64,000 nucleotides of DNA from Pseudomonas sp. PSKL.D1 (GCF_028898945.1 NZ_CP118607.1:3272001-3336000), one strand, 5' to 3'; positions 1-10,402 are shown, counted from the stretch's first letter. The notes: generated by a model from the sequence alone, not told the origin. A program made the numbers and translations.

Positions 1-1110
1 CTCGACCACTTGTTCACCGGCCTTGGCCACATCGATCGACGCCGGGCCCGAGAGCACGTTGAACAGGTTCCAGGTCACTTTCACGCCGTAGTCGGCCCAG
101 CTCTGGTTGGTCAGGAAGCTGTTGCTGTCGTAATGGCCGCCAGCGGAAAACTCCAGGCCCGGCAGCATGCGCAGCATCGACTTGCGTACCTCGGCGGCGC
201 TGATGCGCGCTTGATAGTCCTGCTCACGCAGCTCCGGGCGCGAGGCCAGGGCTTGCTGCTCCAGGCTTTCCAGGCCGACCTTGAGCTCGGGCACGCTGTA
301 GTCTTCGTTGCTGGCCAAGGTCAGCTCAGTGCCCGGCGGCAGGTTGATCAGGGCGCCCAGTTCGGTCTTGGCCAACGACAAGGCGCGCCGTTGTTCCTCC
401 AGTTGGCGGGTGGCCTCGATCAGCGCGCGCTGGTAGTTCAGCGCGTCGATCTGGTCGCCGATGCGTTGCTCGCCCATGCGCTGGCTGCTGTCCCGGGCCT
501 GCTCGACGCGCGACATCAAGGTGTCGATACGCTTGAGCAGGCGTTCGGCGGCCACCGCGCGCCAGTAGGCAGAGCGCACGTCCTGGATGATGGTCTGCAC
601 CACCTTGCGCCGGCGTTCCTGCACGATCAGGCGCTGGTCGCCCTGCTGCTTGGCGCTGACGTAGCTGACACCGAAGTCCAGCACGTTCCACACCATTGTC
701 AGGTCGGCCACGTCGCGGTCGCGGTCCTGGGAGGTCGACGGTTCCAGCGACTGGGTGTTGGTCAGCACGCTGCGGCTGCTGGCGGCGCTGACGTTGCTGC
801 GTCCGGCGTAGCCAGCGGACATGGCCATGCGCGGCAGCATGTCGAAGGTGGCCAGGTCGACCTGGCGCTGTGCCAGGGCTTCCTCCATCACCTTCAAGCG
901 CGCCTCCAGGTTGTACTTGACCGCCCGGGCCATGGCCTGGTGCAAGGTCAATGGGCCGTGCAGCGCCTCCTGGCCCTTGAACATGTTGGCCAGGTCGGCC
1001 CGCGCACGCTGTTCGCTGACGCTGCGGTCGATCGGCTGGGTCTTGACCGCGCAGCCTGTCACCGCCAGTGCCAACATGCTGATCGCAAAAATCCTTGATG
1101 CTCTGCTCAT
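1..1110 (-). CDS. TolC-family outer membrane lipoprotein (partial, 3' end outside window)
   Basis: The reverse strand is open from the ATG at 1110 to the window edge (370 codons, no stop). The first 20 residues form a lipoprotein signal with a lipobox-like LAVTGC. The rest is alpha-helical and coiled-coil rich (for example QRMGEQRIGDQIDALNYQRA), with the repeated helical-hairpin pattern of TolC/OprM-type channel proteins. The family forms the outer-membrane duct for type I secretion or tripartite efflux. It lies 61 bp downstream of the giant repeat protein gene and in the same direction, so it is probably the exit channel for that operon. Because the gene is cut, the C-terminal half and whatever follows, possibly an ATPase gene, are unseen. 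Confidence 0.85.
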   Translation of the reverse strand, partial: MSRASRIFAISMLALAVTGCAVKTQPIDRSVSEQRARADLANMFKGQEALHGPLTLHQAMARAVKYNLEARLKVMEEALAQRQVDLATFDMLPRMAMSAGYAGRSNVSAASSRSVLTNTQSLEPSTSQDRDRDVADLTMVWNVLDFGVSYVSAKQQGDQRLIVQERRRKVVQTIIQDVRSAYWRAVAAERLLKRIDTLMSRVEQARDSSQRMGEQRIGDQIDALNYQRALIEATRQLEEQRRALSLAKTELGALINLPPGTELTLASNEDYSVPELKVGLESLEQQALASRPELREQDYQARISAAEVRKSMLRMLPGLEFSAGGHYDSNSFLTNQSWADYGVKVTWNLFNVLSGPASIDVAKAGEQVVE

Positions 1111-1164
1111 CCCACCGCCCCTTGGTACGACCTTGTAATGTGCGTTGTGTTGTTATTGCGCCCG

Positions 1165-1182
1165 CCGGGGCTCATGCCCCGG
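1165..1182 (-). other. GC-rich hairpin over the stop codon of the repeat-protein gene
   Basis: CCGGGG and CCCCGG form a 6-bp stem around a 6-nt loop that contains the TGA stop. No U-run follows, so it is a weak terminator or a 3'-end stabiliser rather than a clear terminator. Confidence 0.3.
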
Positions 1183-4100
1183 GCACGGCTGCTTCGATCT
1201 GCCCCAAGGCCAGTGCCAGGTCACGGACCTGACGCTGCTCGCCCTCCCTGGCGGCTTGCAATTGTTGGCCGAGGGTCGGCGCACTGGAGAGTTTCTCGCC
1301 GCCCTCACGCAGTGGCTTGCCACCGCTCAGTTCGTACTGGCCGCCGTCCCCCGGCATCGTCTTGCCGAAAATGGTGGCCATGCTGCTGGCACCGAACACG
1401 TTGGCATCGCCGCCGCCGAAACCGAGGAAGCCGGCACCGCTGCCATTGCCGGTGCCGAAACCGCCCTGCTGCCCGGCGAACACCTGGGCCAGGTAGCTCG
1501 GCGCCAGGGCACCGTCGCGAATGAAGATGCTGCCCAACGCCGGCAGGCCGCCGCCAGCGCTCGGTACTTCGAACAGCGGCGGTGGCAGCAGTGGCGACTG
1601 GTAGGCCGAAGGTGGTGGAGCGGGCGCCACCAAAACCGGCACCGGCTGGCTGGCCAGCCCCGCTGGCGTGGCCGGATAGGCACGGAACTGCGGGTCGCCA
1701 TCGCTGGACTGCAGCGCCAGGCCCTGGCCAGCAAAGCCGCCTTCCATCGCGTTGCCCGCAGCGTCGCTGATGCCGGTGCCGCTGGCGTTCAACGCCAACG
1801 CCAGGCTACCGCTACCGGCAATGCCGGCGACGTTCACCTGCCAGGTACGGCTGTCGAGTTGCACCAGCGACTGCAAGGTGCCGACGACGTTGCCGGTGCT
1901 CACCAGCTGGAAATCACCCAAGTCGACGCCGCCCACGGCTTCGCTGAAGGTCACGGTGAAGGTTTGGCTGCCGGTGCCGGTGACCAGGCCCGGGGTGATC
2001 GACTCGACGCTCGGCGCGCTGGTATCAACGGTCACCCCACGGCTGTCACCCACGCCATTGAGCCCCGGCGTCAGGGCATTGCCGGCGGCATCGTGCAGGC
2101 TCGCGCCATTGGCCGACAGGCCCAGCACCTGGATGCCGTCGCCGTCGTTGTCGCCCGCCTGGATGCGGTACTGGAACACCAGCGTCGGCGTGCCCGAGCC
2201 GGCGACGAAATCGGCAAACACGGTACGCCCGCCCATATCCAGGGCCAGTTTCGGCACGCCATCGACGATCACTGCTTCGCTAGTGTTGACCACGAAGGTC
2301 AGGGTGTCGCCCGCGTTGTAGGGCACTGCGACCGGCACGCTGACGCTGCTGACCGTGGGCGCGTCGTGGTCGAGGGTGTAGACCGCGCCGGTCAGGCCAC
2401 CGACCAGCAGGTTGCCAGCCACGTCACCGATCCCCGTGCCGCTGGCGTTGAGGTTCAGCCCCAAAGTGCCGTTGCCGGTTACGCCGCTGACGGTCACCTC
2501 GTACACGCCCTCGCTGACCAGGCGCAGGCCACTGAGGTTGCCGCTGGCCGTGCCGCTGGCAACCAGGCTGAAGTCGTTCAGGTCCACGCCATTGACGCGC
2601 TCGCTGAAGGTGACGGTGAAGCGTACGCTCTGGGCGTTGCTGGGCGACGGGTCGACGGTGACGATGCCCAATGCCGTCGGTGCCTGGGTGTCGACCAGCA
2701 CCTGTTGGGTGTTGGCGATGCCGTTCAGGGCCAGGTTCATGGCATTGCCCTGGGCATCGCGCAGGGTCGCGCCGTTGGCATCCAGGCCGGTCACGCGGAT
2801 ACCGTCGCTGTCGTTGTCACCGGCCTGGACGATGTACTGAAACACCAGAGTCGGCGTCCCCGCCCCGGCCATCAGCTCGGCGAACACCGTGCGCCCGCCG
2901 ATGTCCAGCGCCAGTCGCGGCGCACCATTGACCTGCACTGCCTCGCTGGCGGTGACCACGAATACCAGTGCATCGCCTTCGTTGTAGGTCACGCCACCGA
3001 CCGGCACGCCGACGCTGGTAATGCTGGGTGCCAGGGTGTCGATGCTGTAGTTGTTGGAATCCGTGCTGCCCACGCCAGCGTTGCCCGATACCACGCCGAC
3101 TACCCCCGTGTTGTTCAGGGTGATGACGTTGCTGGTGTCCTCAATATTGCTGCCGGGGGTAAGCGTGGCGGTCCAGGTGATGCCGCCATCGGCACTCGAC
3201 AGGCCACCGAGGCTACCGTTGGCGATGGTCAGGTCGCTCAGGTCGAAGCCGCTTACCGCTTCGCTGAAGGTGATGGTCACCAGGCTGTTTTCACCCATGG
3301 CAAGGCTGCTGTCGGCCACCACGATGGTTGCAGTGGGAATCAGGGTGCTGACCACGTAGTTGGCCGACAGCGTGGTACCGGCACCGCTGTTGCCGGCCAG
3401 GTCGGCGACACCGGTATTGGTAAGGGTGATGACGTTGGTGCTGTCCAGCACTGCGGCGCCGGGGGTGAAGGTGGCGGTCCAGGTGATGCCGCCGTCACTG
3501 CTGGCCAGGTTGCTCAGCGTGCCGTTTTCGGCCGTCACATCGGCCAGGGTGAAGCCGGTAACGGCCTCGCTGAAGGTGAAGGTCACCTGGGTGGTCTGCC
3601 CGGCGCGCACCACGCTGTCGGCGATGGCGATGGTCGCGGTCGGGCGCTGGGTATCGATGGCGTAGTTGTTGGAGGCCGTGGTACCGCTGCCGGTGTTGCC
3701 GGCAAGGTCGCTGACCCCTGTGTTGTCCAGGGTGATCAAGTTGCTGGTGTGGGTGATATTGCTGTTGGGCGTGAACGTGGCGGTCCAGGTAATGCCACCG
3801 TCGCTGCTGCTCACCGCGCTCAAGGTGCCGTTGGCCACGGTCAGGTCGGCATTGCTGAAGCCGGTCACCGCCTCGCTGAAGGTGATGGTCACCAGGCTGG
3901 TTTCGCCGACCACCAGGCTGCTGTCGCCGACCACGACAGTGGCGGTCGGGCGCAGGGTATCGATGGCGTAGTTGTTGGACGAGGTGGTGCCGACACCGGC
4001 GTTGCCACTGGAGGCCGCCGTCACGCCGGTGTTGTCCAGGGTGATGATGTTGCTGGTGTCCTCGACACTGGCACTCGGGGTGAACGTCGCCGTCCAGGTG

Positions 4101-7100
4101 ATGCCGCCGTCACTGCTGCTCACCGCACTCAGGCTGCCGTTTGCCAGCGTCAGGTCGGCATTGGTGAAGCCGGTCACCGCCTCGCTGAAGGTGATGGTCA
4201 CCAGGCTGGTTTCGCCCAGGCGCAAGGCGCTGTCGGCCACCACGATGGTCGCCGTCGGGGCCACCGTGTCGACCGTGTAGTTGACCGAACTGGTCGTGCC
4301 TGTGCCCGCGTTGCCGGCCAGGTCGGCAACGCCGGTGTTGTTCAGGATGATGAGGTTGGTGCTGTCGCGCACACCCGCATTCGGCGTGAAGGTGGCCGTC
4401 CAGGTGATGCCGCCGTCACTGCTGGTTATCGTGCTCAAGGTGCCATTGGCCACCGCCAGGTCGGCGTTGGTGAAACCGCTCACCGCTTCGCTGAATGTGA
4501 TCGTCACCAGGCTGGTTTCACCGACAGTCAGGTTGCTGTCGGCCACCACGATGGTGGCGGTTGGGCGCACGGTATCGATGGCGTAATTGTTGGAGTCGGT
4601 GGTGCCACTGCCGGCATTACCCGCCTGGTCGAAGACTCCGGTGGTGTCCAGGGTGATCACGTTGCTGGTATCGCTGATGCCGGCCGCCGGCGTCAGGGTG
4701 GCGGTCCAGGTGATGCCGCCGTCACTGCTGCTGACCGCGCTCAAGGTGCCGTTGGCGATGGTCAGGTCGGCATTGGTGAAACCGCTCACCGCTTCGCTGA
4801 AGGTGATGGTTACCAGGCTGGTTTCACCGATGGCCAGGCTGCTGTCGGCGACCACGATGGTGGCGGTCGGGCGTACCGTATCAATGGCGTAGTTGTTGGA
4901 CACGGTGGTGCCGACACCGGCGTTGCCACTGGAGGCCGCCGTCACACCGGTGTTGTCCAGGGTGATGAGGTTGGTGCCATCGGTGATGTTGCCGGTGGGC
5001 GTGAAGGTGGCGGTCCAGGTGATGCCGCCGTCGCTGCTGCTCACGGCACTCAGGGTGCCGTTGGCCACCGTCAGGTCGGCATTGGTGAAGCCGGTCACCG
5101 CCTCGCTGAAGGTGATGGTCACCAGGCTGGTTTCGCCAATGCGCAATGCAGGGTCGACCACCACGATGGTCGCCGTCGGGGCCACCGTGTCGACCGTGTA
5201 GTTGGCCGAACTGGTCGTGCCCGTGCCCGCGTTGCCGGCCAGGTCGGCAACGCCGGTGTTGTTCAGGATGATGAGGTTGGTGCTGTCCCTCACACCCGCA
5301 TTCGGCGTGAAGGTGGCCGTCCAGGTGATGCCGCCGTCACTGCTGGTTACCGTGCTCAAGGTGCCATTGGCCACCGTCAGGTCGGCGTTGGTGAAACCGC
5401 TCACCGCTTCGCTGAATGTGATCGTCACCAGGCTGGTTTCACCGACAGTCAGGTTGCTGTCGGCCACCACGATGGTGGCGGTCGGGCGCACTGTATCGAT
5501 GGCGTAGTTGTTGGAGTCGGTGGTGCCACTGCCGGCGTTACCGGCCAGGTCGACCACCCCGGTGTTGTCCAGAGTGATGACGTTGGTGGTATCGGTAATG
5601 CTGCTGGCGGGCGTGAACGTGGCGGTCCAGCTGATGCCGCCGTCGCTGCTGCTGACCGCGCTCAAGGTGCCGTTGGTGATGATCAGGTCGGCATTGGTGA
5701 AGCCGCTCACCGCTTCACTGAAGGTGATGGTCACCAGGCTGGTTTCGCCGATGGCCAGGCTGCTGTCAGCGACCACGATGGTGGCGGTCGGGCGCACCGT
5801 GTCGATGGCGTAATTGTTGGACGAGGTGGTGCCGAAGCCGACGTTGCCGCTGTTGAGCCCGATCACCCCGGCGTTGTCCAGGACGATGAGGTTGGTCGAG
5901 TTCTGGACGCTGCTGCTCGGGGTGAAAGTGGCCGTCCAGGTGATGCCGCCGTCGCTGCTGCTCACCGCGCTCAAGGTGCCGTTGGCCACCGTCAGATCGG
6001 CATTGGTGAAGCCGGTCACGGCCTCGCTGAAGGTAATGGTCACCTGGCTGGTTTCGCCGATGCGCAAGGCGGTGTCGGCCACCACGACAGTCGCTGTCGG
6101 GGCCAGCGTGTTGACCGTGTAGTTGGCCGAGCTGGTGGTGCCCGCGCCCGTGTTGCCGACCCAGTCGGCCACGCCGGTGTTGGCCAGGGTGATGACGTTG
6201 GTAGCGTCTTGCACGCCCGTATTCGGGGTGAAGGTAGCCGTCCAGGTGAGGCCGCCGTCGCTGCTGGACAAGTTGCTCAGGGCACCATTGGCGGCGGTCA
6301 GGTCGGCCAGGGTAAAGCCGGTTACCGCTTCGCTGAAGGTGATGGTCACAGTGGCAGTTTCGCCGGTGCTCAAGGCGTTGTCGCTGAGGACGATGGTCGC
6401 CGTCGGGCGCTGTGTATCGACGGTGTAGCTGTTGGAGACCGTGGTGCCGGTCCCCGCGTTGCCGGCACCGTCACTGACCCCGGTGTTGTCCAGGGTGATC
6501 ACGTTGCTGGTACTGGTGATATTGCTGGCGGGGGTGAAGGTGGCCGTCCAGGTGACGCCGCCATCGCTGCTGCTCACCGCGCTCAAAGTGCCGTTGGCAA
6601 TTGTCAGGTCTGCGTTGTTGAAGCCGGTCACCGCTTCGCTGAAGGTGATGGTCACCAGGCTGGTTTCGCCGATGGCCAGGCTGTTGTCGACGACGACGAT
6701 GGTCGCCGTCGGCCGCCTGGTGTCGATGGCATAGTTGTTCGACGTGGTCGTGCCGCTGCCGCTGTTGCCGGTGATGTCCGACACGCCGGTGTTGTCCAGG
6801 GTAATGAAATTGACCGTGCTGGTCAGGTTGCTGGTGGGCGTGAACGTGGCCGTCCAGGTGATGCCGCCGTCGCTGCTGCTCACCGCGCTCAGGGTGCCAT
6901 TGGCCACCGTCAGGTCGGCGTTGCTGAAGCCGGTCACCGCTTCGCTGAAGGTGATGGTCACCTGGCTGGTCTCGCCGATGCTCAAGGCGGTGTCGGCCAC
7001 CACGATGGTCGCCGTCGGCCGCACGGTATCGATGGCGTAATTGTTGGAGTTGGTGGTGCCGCTGCCGGCATTGCCGGCCAGGTCGCTCAACCCGGTGTTG

Positions 7101-10100
7101 TCCAGGGTGATCAGGTTGGTGGCATCGGTGATGTTGCTGGTGGGCGTGAACGTGGCGGTCCAGGTGATGCCGCCGTCGCTGCTGCTCACTGCACTCAAGG
7201 TGCCATTGACAATGCTCACGTCGGCATTGCTGAAGCCGGTCACCGCCTCGCTGAAGGTAAAGGTCACCAGGCTGGTTTCGCCGATGCGCAAGGCCGTGTC
7301 GGACATCACGATGGTCGCCGTCGGGCGCTGGGTATCGATGGCGTAGTTGCCGGAGTTGGTGGTGCCGCTGCCGGCGTTGCCGGCCAGGTCGGCCACCCCG
7401 GCGTTGTTCAGGGTAATGACGTTGCTGGCTTGGGTGATGTTGCTGGTGGGCGTGAAGGTGGCGGTCCAGGTAATGCCACCGTCGCTGCTGCTCACCGCAC
7501 TCAAGGTGCCGTTGGATACCGTCAGGTCGGCGTTGGTGAAGCCGACCACCGCCTCGCTGAAGGTGATGGTCACGGTCGATGTCTCGCCGATTATCAGCGC
7601 GCTGTCGCTGAGGCTGATGGTGGCCGTCGGCGGCACCGTCTCGTGGATCGCCACCTGCACGGTGGCCGCGCTGGAGGTGCCACCGTCACCGTCGTTGACG
7701 GTGACCGAAATCGAGCGGCTGGCCTGGCCGATGCCATTACCGGCATTGCTGTTGTCGTAACTGAGGTTGCGCACCAGCGCCTGCACCGCCGCTGCGGTGG
7801 CATTGGCATTGAAGGTCACCACCAGGTTGGCACCCCCGCTACCGCCGGCCACGGTACCGATGGCCACGCCACCGTAGCTTACCGTGTTGCCGCTGAGGCT
7901 GATCTGCCCGGCACCGGTGCCCTGATTGCGGATACTGAGAATATCTTCGCCGGCCACGCCATTGGCACTGATTGCAGCGGTCAGGTTGCCACCGGCGAAA
8001 TCGGCCGAGTCACTGTCGCTGACGGTGGCATTGCCACCCACGTCGATCAGCACCGCGCCACCACCCTGGGTGTACGTCAGGCTGTCGCCATTGAGGTTGC
8101 CGACCACCGGGGCGATGTTCTGCGGCAGCACCACCACCGACGCCGTGTGGCTGGTGCTGCCCATGTCGTCGTTGACGCTGACGGTCACGCTGCGGGTGCC
8201 GCTGGTGTAGGTTGCCGTCGCGTTGGCATAGGTGACCGAGGCCATGATCGCCCGGTACTGGGCCAGGGTGGCGACACCGCTGAGGGTCAGCAGCGTGCTG
8301 CCCGAACCGCTTACGGTGATGCCATAGCTCGCCGCCAGGGCAAGCTGCGCGCTGCTCAGTGACAGCGTCTCGTTGCCAGCGTCGACCACGCCGCTCAGGG
8401 TCAGGGTTGCGCCGCTGACTTGGGTGTCGCCGTCGGTCTGGGTGATGAGAAGGTTCGGCACGATCGCCACCGCCGAGCCGCTGAAGTTGACGCTGCTGTC
8501 GTTGCCACCGGTATTGGTGTCCAGGTCAACCACCGGCGGCGCCACGTACAGCACTTCGTACGCGCCGATGTCGACGCCGCCACCGCGCGGCCGGTCGAAA
8601 CCGCGCAGGTCGGTGGTGGTGGCGCCACTGGTGGTGCCTTGATCGATGGCGTTGGTGGCGGTGGCAGCCAGGCGGTAGTCGCCGCCGGCAGCGTTGACGA
8701 AGTTGACCGTGGTGCCGATCAGGTTGGTGATGCTGGTGAAGCCCCCGCCGGCACCTCCGTTGGTGGCGGCATCCAGGTTGGTGCCGTTGACGGTGTTGCC
8801 GGTCAGGATACTGTTCTGCACCGTCACCGTACCGGCCTGGCCACTGGCCCAGCCGAGGCCGGCCGAGGTGATGCTGCCGGTGCTGGTGTTGAGAAACACG
8901 TTGTTGGCCACGGTGCTGTTGGTGATGCGCACCGTGCCGCCGCTGTTGCTGAGCACGATGATCGAACCGGCCGCCACCGTACCGGTGGCTCCGTAGGTGC
9001 CGGTGTTGTTATAGATGGCGACGTTTTCCAGCACATGGTTGTTGGCGCCGCCCAGACGCACCAGTGACGACATGCCGGTGGCCCCGACGATACTGGCGTC
9101 GTTGTCGTGGATCGTGGTGTTGCGCACGATCACGGTGGAACCGCCGGTCGTCGCCGAGTTGATCACCGTACCGGCGTTGTTCTGGAAGTTCGAATCCTCG
9201 ATGGTGATCGAGCCGTTGAAGGCACGGATCGCGCCACCGGTAATGTTGCCGGAAAAGTTGCGGAAATCGAGGTTCTTCACGGTCAGCACGCCGCCAGCGT
9301 TGCTTTGCAGGCCTGAGGACTCAGTGGCATCGCGCAGGCCGTTACCGTTGACGTCACCACTGAGAATGATGTCGCCCACGCCATCGCCATCCACATCGCC
9401 ATTGATGGTGATATTGCTGGTGACCAGCAGCGCGGCGGAGGTGGACCAGGTGATGGTCTTGCCCTTGAGCGACTCGTGGAAGACGATGATGTCGTTGCCG
9501 CTGCCGGCGGCCGAACCGTCCACCGAGATGTCGTTGTTGGCGGCCTGGATTGCCTCGGCCAGCGACACCAGGCCGTTGCCGGCCACGGTCGAAGACGCAT
9601 CCAGGTCGGTGACGGTGATGGTCGCCAGCGAAGTGCTGAACCCCGACAGGTCGCCCCGCTGCACGCCCACGCCGCTGGCCACCACGCCGGAGACGGTCTC
9701 CAGGTCCCAGTCCTCGCCGGCACGGTTGCCGGTGGCATCCGAGGAGGCGCCTACGTCGGCGCCGCTGAGCCGCGCCACCTCGTCGACAAACAGCTGGCCG
9801 TCGCTGCCGGCACCGGTGCTGCAGGCGAAGAAGCGAATGTCGCCACCCTCCACCAGGCTGGCGCCGATGCGCGCCAGGTCGGCGGCATGGCTGGCCAGCT
9901 GGTCGGCCCAGATGGCGTTGCCGGCCAGGTACACGTAGCCGCTGTCACCGTGGCTGATGATGTCGATGGCGGTGACATCGGTGCGGCCCTGCAGGTAGTC
10001 GGCGATCTGCTTGAAACCGTCCTTGCCGTTTTCCAGCACCACCACCTCGACGCCGGCAGGCAGGCCGGCAATCAGCTTCTGGTAATCGCTGACGGCGGAG

Positions 10101-10402
10101 TCGATGAACACCACTTCGTGGCTGCCCGATGCCGTGGTCGCCGGCGCCGTGGCGGGTGCGGCGTCCTGGGCGGTGTCGTGGCTGGCGCTTTCCTGGGTGC
10201 TGGCCGCGTCGCTGGCAGTGGCCGTGTCCTTGCTGGTAGCGGTGGCGGCAGCGGCCGCCTCCGCAGCCTGGGCCGCCTGATCAGCGACCACGGCCACCGA
10301 GGCGTCGAACATCATGCGCGGTTCCAGGGCCTGGATCAGGCTCGGCCGGTTCACGGACACGCTGGGTTTGTCGTGCTTCTTGTCTCGTTTCCAGAATGCC
10401 AT
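1172..10402 (-). CDS. Giant DUF4347 surface/adhesin-like protein with 15 Ig-like repeats (3076 aa)
   Basis: The start is the ATG at 10402 (MAFWKRDKKH), preceded by a GAGG-type site; the open frame reaches further upstream but would enter a strong hairpin. Order of parts: a LEPRMMFDAS motif at residues 26-35 (LEPR-XLL type); an Ala-rich linker to about 95; a DUF4347 domain about 96-265; a repetitive beta-helix-like stretch about 290-600 with DVDGDGVGD-type Ca-binding loops; two cadherin/Ig-like domains to about 920; fifteen 102-residue bacterial Ig-like units about 920-2450, each starting near PTATI; three further Ig-like domains; then a Gly-rich tail. No RTX nonapeptides and no classical signal peptide are seen. 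By family it is a very large secreted or surface-attached protein. Adaptors lie upstream and TolC downstream in the same operon, so export by them is inferred. Confidence 0.88.
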   Translation of the reverse strand: MAFWKRDKKHDKPSVSVNRPSLIQALEPRMMFDASVAVVADQAAQAAEAAAAATATSKDTATASDAASTQESASHDTAQDAAPATAPATTASGSHEVVFIDSAVSDYQKLIAGLPAGVEVVVLENGKDGFKQIADYLQGRTDVTAIDIISHGDSGYVYLAGNAIWADQLASHAADLARIGASLVEGGDIRFFACSTGAGSDGQLFVDEVARLSGADVGASSDATGNRAGEDWDLETVSGVVASGVGVQRGDLSGFSTSLATITVTDLDASSTVAGNGLVSLAEAIQAANNDISVDGSAAGSGNDIIVFHESLKGKTITWSTSAALLVTSNITINGDVDGDGVGDIILSGDVNGNGLRDATESSGLQSNAGGVLTVKNLDFRNFSGNITGGAIRAFNGSITIEDSNFQNNAGTVINSATTGGSTVIVRNTTIHDNDASIVGATGMSSLVRLGGANNHVLENVAIYNNTGTYGATGTVAAGSIIVLSNSGGTVRITNSTVANNVFLNTSTGSITSAGLGWASGQAGTVTVQNSILTGNTVNGTNLDAATNGGAGGGFTSITNLIGTTVNFVNAAGGDYRLAATATNAIDQGTTSGATTTDLRGFDRPRGGGVDIGAYEVLYVAPPVVDLDTNTGGNDSSVNFSGSAVAIVPNLLITQTDGDTQVSGATLTLSGVVDAGNETLSLSSAQLALAASYGITVSGSGSTLLTLSGVATLAQYRAIMASVTYANATATYTSGTRSVTVSVNDDMGSTSHTASVVVLPQNIAPVVGNLNGDSLTYTQGGGAVLIDVGGNATVSDSDSADFAGGNLTAAISANGVAGEDILSIRNQGTGAGQISLSGNTVSYGGVAIGTVAGGSGGANLVVTFNANATAAAVQALVRNLSYDNSNAGNGIGQASRSISVTVNDGDGGTSSAATVQVAIHETVPPTATISLSDSALIIGETSTVTITFSEAVVGFTNADLTVSNGTLSAVSSSDGGITWTATFTPTSNITQASNVITLNNAGVADLAGNAGSGTTNSGNYAIDTQRPTATIVMSDTALRIGETSLVTFTFSEAVTGFSNADVSIVNGTLSAVSSSDGGITWTATFTPTSNITDATNLITLDNTGLSDLAGNAGSGTTNSNNYAIDTVRPTATIVVADTALSIGETSQVTITFSEAVTGFSNADLTVANGTLSAVSSSDGGITWTATFTPTSNLTSTVNFITLDNTGVSDITGNSGSGTTTSNNYAIDTRRPTATIVVVDNSLAIGETSLVTITFSEAVTGFNNADLTIANGTLSAVSSSDGGVTWTATFTPASNITSTSNVITLDNTGVSDGAGNAGTGTTVSNSYTVDTQRPTATIVLSDNALSTGETATVTITFSEAVTGFTLADLTAANGALSNLSSSDGGLTWTATFTPNTGVQDATNVITLANTGVADWVGNTGAGTTSSANYTVNTLAPTATVVVADTALRIGETSQVTITFSEAVTGFTNADLTVANGTLSAVSSSDGGITWTATFTPSSSVQNSTNLIVLDNAGVIGLNSGNVGFGTTSSNNYAIDTVRPTATIVVADSSLAIGETSLVTITFSEAVSGFTNADLIITNGTLSAVSSSDGGISWTATFTPASSITDTTNVITLDNTGVVDLAGNAGSGTTDSNNYAIDTVRPTATIVVADSNLTVGETSLVTITFSEAVSGFTNADLTVANGTLSTVTSSDGGITWTATFTPNAGVRDSTNLIILNNTGVADLAGNAGTGTTSSANYTVDTVAPTATIVVVDPALRIGETSLVTITFSEAVTGFTNADLTVANGTLSAVSSSDGGITWTATFTPTGNITDGTNLITLDNTGVTAASSGNAGVGTTVSNNYAIDTVRPTATIVVADSSLAIGETSLVTITFSEAVSGFTNADLTIANGTLSAVSSSDGGITWTATLTPAAGISDTSNVITLDTTGVFDQAGNAGSGTTDSNNYAIDTVRPTATIVVADSNLTVGETSLVTITFSEAVSGFTNADLAVANGTLSTITSSDGGITWTATFTPNAGVRDSTNLIILNNTGVADLAGNAGTGTTSSVNYTVDTVAPTATIVVADSALRLGETSLVTITFSEAVTGFTNADLTLANGSLSAVSSSDGGITWTATFTPSASVEDTSNIITLDNTGVTAASSGNAGVGTTSSNNYAIDTLRPTATVVVGDSSLVVGETSLVTITFSEAVTGFSNADLTVANGTLSAVSSSDGGITWTATFTPNSNITHTSNLITLDNTGVSDLAGNTGSGTTASNNYAIDTQRPTATIAIADSVVRAGQTTQVTFTFSEAVTGFTLADVTAENGTLSNLASSDGGITWTATFTPGAAVLDSTNVITLTNTGVADLAGNSGAGTTLSANYVVSTLIPTATIVVADSSLAMGENSLVTITFSEAVSGFDLSDLTIANGSLGGLSSADGGITWTATLTPGSNIEDTSNVITLNNTGVVGVVSGNAGVGSTDSNNYSIDTLAPSITSVGVPVGGVTYNEGDALVFVVTASEAVQVNGAPRLALDIGGRTVFAELMAGAGTPTLVFQYIVQAGDNDSDGIRVTGLDANGATLRDAQGNAMNLALNGIANTQQVLVDTQAPTALGIVTVDPSPSNAQSVRFTVTFSERVNGVDLNDFSLVASGTASGNLSGLRLVSEGVYEVTVSGVTGNGTLGLNLNASGTGIGDVAGNLLVGGLTGAVYTLDHDAPTVSSVSVPVAVPYNAGDTLTFVVNTSEAVIVDGVPKLALDMGGRTVFADFVAGSGTPTLVFQYRIQAGDNDGDGIQVLGLSANGASLHDAAGNALTPGLNGVGDSRGVTVDTSAPSVESITPGLVTGTGSQTFTVTFSEAVGGVDLGDFQLVSTGNVVGTLQSLVQLDSRTWQVNVAGIAGSGSLALALNASGTGISDAAGNAMEGGFAGQGLALQSSDGDPQFRAYPATPAGLASQPVPVLVAPAPPPSAYQSPLLPPPLFEVPSAGGGLPALGSIFIRDGALAPSYLAQVFAGQQGGFGTGNGSGAGFLGFGGGDANVFGASSMATIFGKTMPGDGGQYELSGGKPLREGGEKLSSAPTLGQQLQAAREGEQRQVRDLALALGQIEAAVPGA
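3051..7640 (-). repeat. 15 tandem units of about 306 bp encoding Ig-like domains
   Basis: Unit borders fall near 3051, 3360, 3666, 3972, 4281, 4587, 4893, 5202, 5508, 5814, 6123, 6432, 6735, 7041 and 7347. Each encodes about 102 residues with GETSLVTITFSEAV and SSDGGITWTATFTP cores. Units lie in the same phase and are highly similar at DNA level, so recombination and assembly collapse are likely here. Units 4281-5201 and 5202-6122 form a more recent higher-order duplication. Confidence 0.95.

Noticed and set aside
1300..1520. RTX-type GG-rich C-terminus of the giant protein
   Set aside because: Gly-rich segments lack the spaced Asp of GGxGxDxxx repeats.
3051..7640. CRISPR-like or satellite array
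   Set aside because: The 306-bp period is in phase with the coding frame and encodes a folded Ig-like domain; there are no short repeats with unique spacers.
1145..8362. 2405-codon open frame on the plus strand opposite the repeat protein
   Set aside because: It is antisense to a clearly coding repeat gene, rich in H, G, R, A and V with no domain. The tandem repeat simply copies one stop-free antisense frame many times.
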